From positions 1 through 35,195 of the forward strand of contig JAGOUM010000031.1 of NCBI GenBank assembly GCA_018061265.1: a DNA stretch of 35,195 bases, written 5' to 3'. The notes beneath the pieces were generated by a model, which was not told the origin of the DNA, ran no database searches, and was given only the letters and a program-made list of their open reading frames with translations. Made by a program: the position numbers and the translations under genes. Shown in pieces: positions 32,516-35,195 of the stretch; the first letter of the stretch is position 1, and the number at the start of each line of letters is the position of its first letter. This DNA is from Rhodoferax sp. (lineage in GTDB: Bacteria > Pseudomonadota > Gammaproteobacteria > Burkholderiales > Burkholderiaceae_C).

Positions 32516-32555
32516 GGGGATTCCTTTTTTGAATACGGTTGGCCCATACCGGCCA

Positions 32556-32571
32556 GTCGCAAGTTTGCGAC
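32556..32571. repeat. Inverted repeat in the trbE-trbJ gap
   Basis: GTCGCAA and TTGCGAC face each other across a two-base centre, within the 170-base gap upstream of trbJ. The symmetric arms with a tiny centre look more like a protein-binding site than an RNA hairpin. It could regulate a second transcription start for trbJ and downstream genes. No regulator for it is in view. Confidence 0.3.
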
Positions 32572-32685
32572 GGGCATCTTGTGAAAATGGCCCTCCCACG
32601 ATCAAACAACCAGTAAAACCGTGGTGACACAGGGGGATGACTGTGCAAGCGTCGGGCCAGGCGCTCTGGTGCTGACCTGTCACAG

Positions 32686-35130
32686 TCAATAGCTATCCCA
32701 CAAACGGGCGGCATCGAACTGGCCACGCTCACGTAGCCAGGCCGATGGCCAAGTGCGTGCATCCAGCTTTTGCAGATAGCAAATCCGCGCCAGATCCTCG
32801 CGCCCACTGGCTCCAACAAAGGCCATTTCCGGCGGCGTCAATCCCAATTCAAAAACACGGGAGCCGTCCGGATGCAGGTGGTAATACTGGCGTTTTGGTA
32901 CCGCGTTGCCAACAATCTGGATTTGCCGACGGTTCAGGCCAATCGCTTGATACAGCCCACACAAGGCCTCGGTCTGCGCTTGCGGGTTGGGCAACAGAAT
33001 CTTTGAGGGGCAAGACTCAAAGATCACATCGGCAATGCCACTGCTTGACAAGTCGCTCAGGGACTGGGTGGCAAAAATGACCGCCACGTTCGATTTACGC
33101 AACACCTTGAGCCATTCGCGCAACTTTGCCCTGAAAGTCGGGTGTCCCAACATGATCCAGGCCTCGTCAAGCACCAACAAGGTCGGTTGCCCCTGAAAAC
33201 GTTGTTCAAGCCGGTGAAACAGGTAACCAAGGACCGGCAAAACAATCTTTTCGCCACGTGCCATCAGGTGTTCAAGCTCGAACACCTGAAAGATGTCAGC
33301 CTGCAGTCCGTCGCTCTCGGCATCCAGCAACCGCCCAGCAGATCCGCGCAGTGAGTAGTATTCCAAGGCTTCACGCAGACGGTTGTCCTGCAAGGTCAGC
33401 AGGAAGTTTGACAGCGTGCGTTGCTCCGCGCAGTCAGTTGAAGCTGCCAACTGGTTCACCGCCCGAAAGAGTTCCTTGCGTAATTCCGGCGACATGACCA
33501 CACCTTGCAGCTCGGCCAAGCTTTCCAACCATTCAGCCGCCCAGCTGCGCTCAACTTCATCTTCAATGCGTCCCAGGGGGCAAAACGTGATGTGGTCTGA
33601 TTCGCCCGCAATGTCGTCATGCTGGCCACCGGCAGCAGCCACCAAGGGGAACATGGAATAGCCCTTGTCAAAGACAAAGGCTTGCGCGCCCGGATACCGG
33701 AAATGCTGCGCCACCAGCGTTGCCAACAGCGTGGACTTGCCCGAACCGGTCGGGCCAATGATGGCCGTGTGTCCCAAATCCCCAGAGTGCAGGCAGAGCC
33801 GGTAAGGTGTCGCGCCATCGGTTTTGGCTTGCAGCAGTGGCGCTGAATTCGCCGGGTAAAACGGACAGGGATGGCCATCCGGTCCGGCCCAAATCGCCGT
33901 GAGGGGCAGCAAGTGCGCCAGGTTCAAGGTGTTGACCAGGGGACGGCGCACATTGGCAAACAGGTTGCCAGGCATGCTGCCCAAATAGGCTTCCACCGCG
34001 TTGACCGACTCAACCCGCGCAGAAAACCCCGCATTGGCGATCATTTTGGTCACGTACTGAGCCGCTTCACGCAGTGATTGCAGGTTCGTACTGGAGAGCA
34101 AAACGACGCTGGTGTAATAGCCGAATCGCACCAGGCCGCTGCTAGCTTCCGCCATCGCCGCGACCGCGTCAGCCGCCATGTCGTCTGCATCCGCATTCAC
34201 ATGGGTGACGCTGCCACCCTGACTTGAGCGCATCAGATTCATCAGTGAAAGCCGCTTTTGCGCCCACTTGGAGCGGTAGTTGCCCAACGCCTTGTCCGCT
34301 TCACGCCCTGGCATAAAAATGAAACGATTTGACCAGCGGTATTCCACCGGCAAGCGTGACAAAAAGTCCAGAATGCCGGGAAAGCTGGTGGCAGGAAAGC
34401 CCGTCACGGCGATGCAAAGGGCTGTTTTGTCGTCAACCCGGGGCTCGAACCCCGTCACAAAGTCGTGTTGACCCAGTACCGCATCCAGGTACATCGGCAC
34501 CGTACCCATGACAAAACTGGCGCGCGGTGCCAGAGCCACACAGGCGGCCAAATGCGCCAGAAGTTGACTTTCCACCGCCCCGGTCTCGGTGTCGACGCTG
34601 TCCACCAGGCGACGAATTTTGAGCGTACCCGCCAGCCGGGATTCGATTTCCGCCAGTGCAGTTTTGAAGCGGTTCAAACTGCGCTCTGCCACGCCGGTCT
34701 TTTGGGCACCATCGACAAACAGCATTTCCGCCTTGGCCGCAGCATCACGGTCTGGATGCCAGCACAGGACCAGCGTGTAATCACTTTGAAAACCAGCCCA
34801 ATCGCCTTCATGCGCGAGACGGCGGCAATCGTCCAGCAGTCGGGTGGTACGGTCCGGAAAAGCACCATCCAACGGGTAGCCGGGGGATTGGCGGCGCACG
34901 GCGTCCACATGCAGGCTCCAGCCATCATCGAGTGCCAGGGCCGCATTGATGCGTGCCGACACCGCCGCCAGTTCCTCTTTGGTGGCGCTGTCCAGGTCTG
35001 GGCCACGAAATTCAAAGCCCGCCAGCAGGCCGCCAGATTTTGTGAGCACCACGCCGTTGTCGATCAGTGCTGCCCACGGCAGCAGATCAGGCAGCCCTTG
35101 GGCCTGGCTGCGAAATTCTTTCAAGAGCAT
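32686..35130 (-). CDS. trbE: Conjugal transfer ATPase TrbE (VirB4 family)
   Basis: The ATPase has 814 residues, the usual length for TrbE/VirB4. The N-terminal CagE/TrbE/VirB domain spans about 1-400. The ATPase domain follows, with Walker A IIGPTGSGKSTLLA near residue 460 and Walker B LLVLDEAWIMLGHP near 655. FATQSLSDLSSSGIADVI (about 690) belongs to the conserved VirB4 motif set. It powers pilus assembly and substrate transfer at the inner membrane. The ATG at 35130 lies two bases past the stop of the upstream gene. Confidence 0.96.
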   Translation of the reverse strand: MLLKEFRSQAQGLPDLLPWAALIDNGVVLTKSGGLLAGFEFRGPDLDSATKEELAAVSARINAALALDDGWSLHVDAVRRQSPGYPLDGAFPDRTTRLLDDCRRLAHEGDWAGFQSDYTLVLCWHPDRDAAAKAEMLFVDGAQKTGVAERSLNRFKTALAEIESRLAGTLKIRRLVDSVDTETGAVESQLLAHLAACVALAPRASFVMGTVPMYLDAVLGQHDFVTGFEPRVDDKTALCIAVTGFPATSFPGILDFLSRLPVEYRWSNRFIFMPGREADKALGNYRSKWAQKRLSLMNLMRSSQGGSVTHVNADADDMAADAVAAMAEASSGLVRFGYYTSVVLLSSTNLQSLREAAQYVTKMIANAGFSARVESVNAVEAYLGSMPGNLFANVRRPLVNTLNLAHLLPLTAIWAGPDGHPCPFYPANSAPLLQAKTDGATPYRLCLHSGDLGHTAIIGPTGSGKSTLLATLVAQHFRYPGAQAFVFDKGYSMFPLVAAAGGQHDDIAGESDHITFCPLGRIEDEVERSWAAEWLESLAELQGVVMSPELRKELFRAVNQLAASTDCAEQRTLSNFLLTLQDNRLREALEYYSLRGSAGRLLDAESDGLQADIFQVFELEHLMARGEKIVLPVLGYLFHRLEQRFQGQPTLLVLDEAWIMLGHPTFRAKLREWLKVLRKSNVAVIFATQSLSDLSSSGIADVIFESCPSKILLPNPQAQTEALCGLYQAIGLNRRQIQIVGNAVPKRQYYHLHPDGSRVFELGLTPPEMAFVGASGREDLARICYLQKLDARTWPSAWLRERGQFDAARLWDSY

Positions 35131-35132
35131 GG

Positions 35133-35195
35133 TCAGTCTCCGAATTTGCGGGGCGAGGCAAACGGGGTGGCGGCACTCTTGTACAGCTTGCGGTA
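35133..35195 (-). CDS. trbD: C-terminal end of the gene before trbE, probably TrbD (partial)
   Basis: An open frame enters from the right edge and encodes 20 residues (starting YRKLYKSAATPF) before a TGA at 35133-35135, just ahead of the trbE start. In trb operons the gene before trbE is trbD, the small VirB3-like membrane protein. The assignment rests on position; the visible tail is too short to confirm the family. Confidence 0.55.
   Translation of the reverse strand, partial: YRKLYKSAATPFASPRKFGD

Overview
The window reads as a mobile or accessory segment of a betaproteobacterium, most likely Burkholderiales/Comamonadaceae. This assignment is inference from the flavour of the proteins (CzcI, CadA/CadR, TrbL/TrbE types), not from a marker gene. 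No rRNA, tRNA or CRISPR array was seen. It has three parts.

Part 1 (about 1-12.5 kb, mostly + strand) is a metal and envelope island. It starts with the tail of an unknown gene and an apparently empty stretch of about 0.5 kb. Next come a CzcI-like periplasmic protein, signal peptidase LspA, a DsbB-like/DsbA-like thiol redox pair, an unrecognised 58-aa ORF, an L,D-transpeptidase and a PCu(A)C copper chaperone. A divergent cadR/cadA pair follows, with a textbook MerR-type promoter of 19-bp spacing. The cadA side continues with a transglutaminase-like protein, a DUF1624-type membrane protein, a possible 30-aa Cys-rich mini-ORF coupled to a DsbE/TlpA-like thioredoxin, a zinc-ribbon protein and an M23 peptidase. 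A decayed RskA-type anti-sigma factor and a YnfA-family membrane protein on the opposite strand close the island. Many genes overlap by stop/start, so they are probably co-translated.

Part 2 (about 12.7-13.3 kb) is a junction. It holds a 280-bp element with about 50-bp inverted arms, resembling a MITE or a pair of IS21-type ends, followed by gene-free DNA.

Part 3 (about 13.3-35.2 kb, - strand except for an insert) is a P-type conjugation module. In transcription order it contains trbD (tail only), trbE, trbJ, trbL, a Toprim primase-like gene, trbF, trbG and trbI. After the insert come a secreted protein of unknown role, an LPD7 protein, a 55-aa ORF, ardC, the coupling protein traG and the peptidase traF. 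trbF carries an in-frame amber stop where homologous sequence clearly continues.

Inserted between trbI and the secreted-protein gene, at 19.66-24.99 kb, is a complete anti-phage signalling system of the CBASS type. It has a CD-NTase (cdn), a bacterial HORMA protein (cap7), a TRIP13/Pch2-like AAA+ ATPase (cap6) and a nuclease-SAVED effector (cap4) on the + strand. A divergent capH/capP pair (HTH repressor and ImmA/IrrE-type peptidase) sits upstream. Two near-identical 18-bp repeats bracket the shared promoter and are candidate CapH operators. The likely circuit is: DNA damage or infection activates CapP, CapP cleaves CapH, the operon is derepressed, HORMA senses a target and switches on the cyclase, Cap6 resets HORMA, and the cyclic oligonucleotide binds Cap4 SAVED and activates its nuclease. 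The circuit is established for the families and inferred here.
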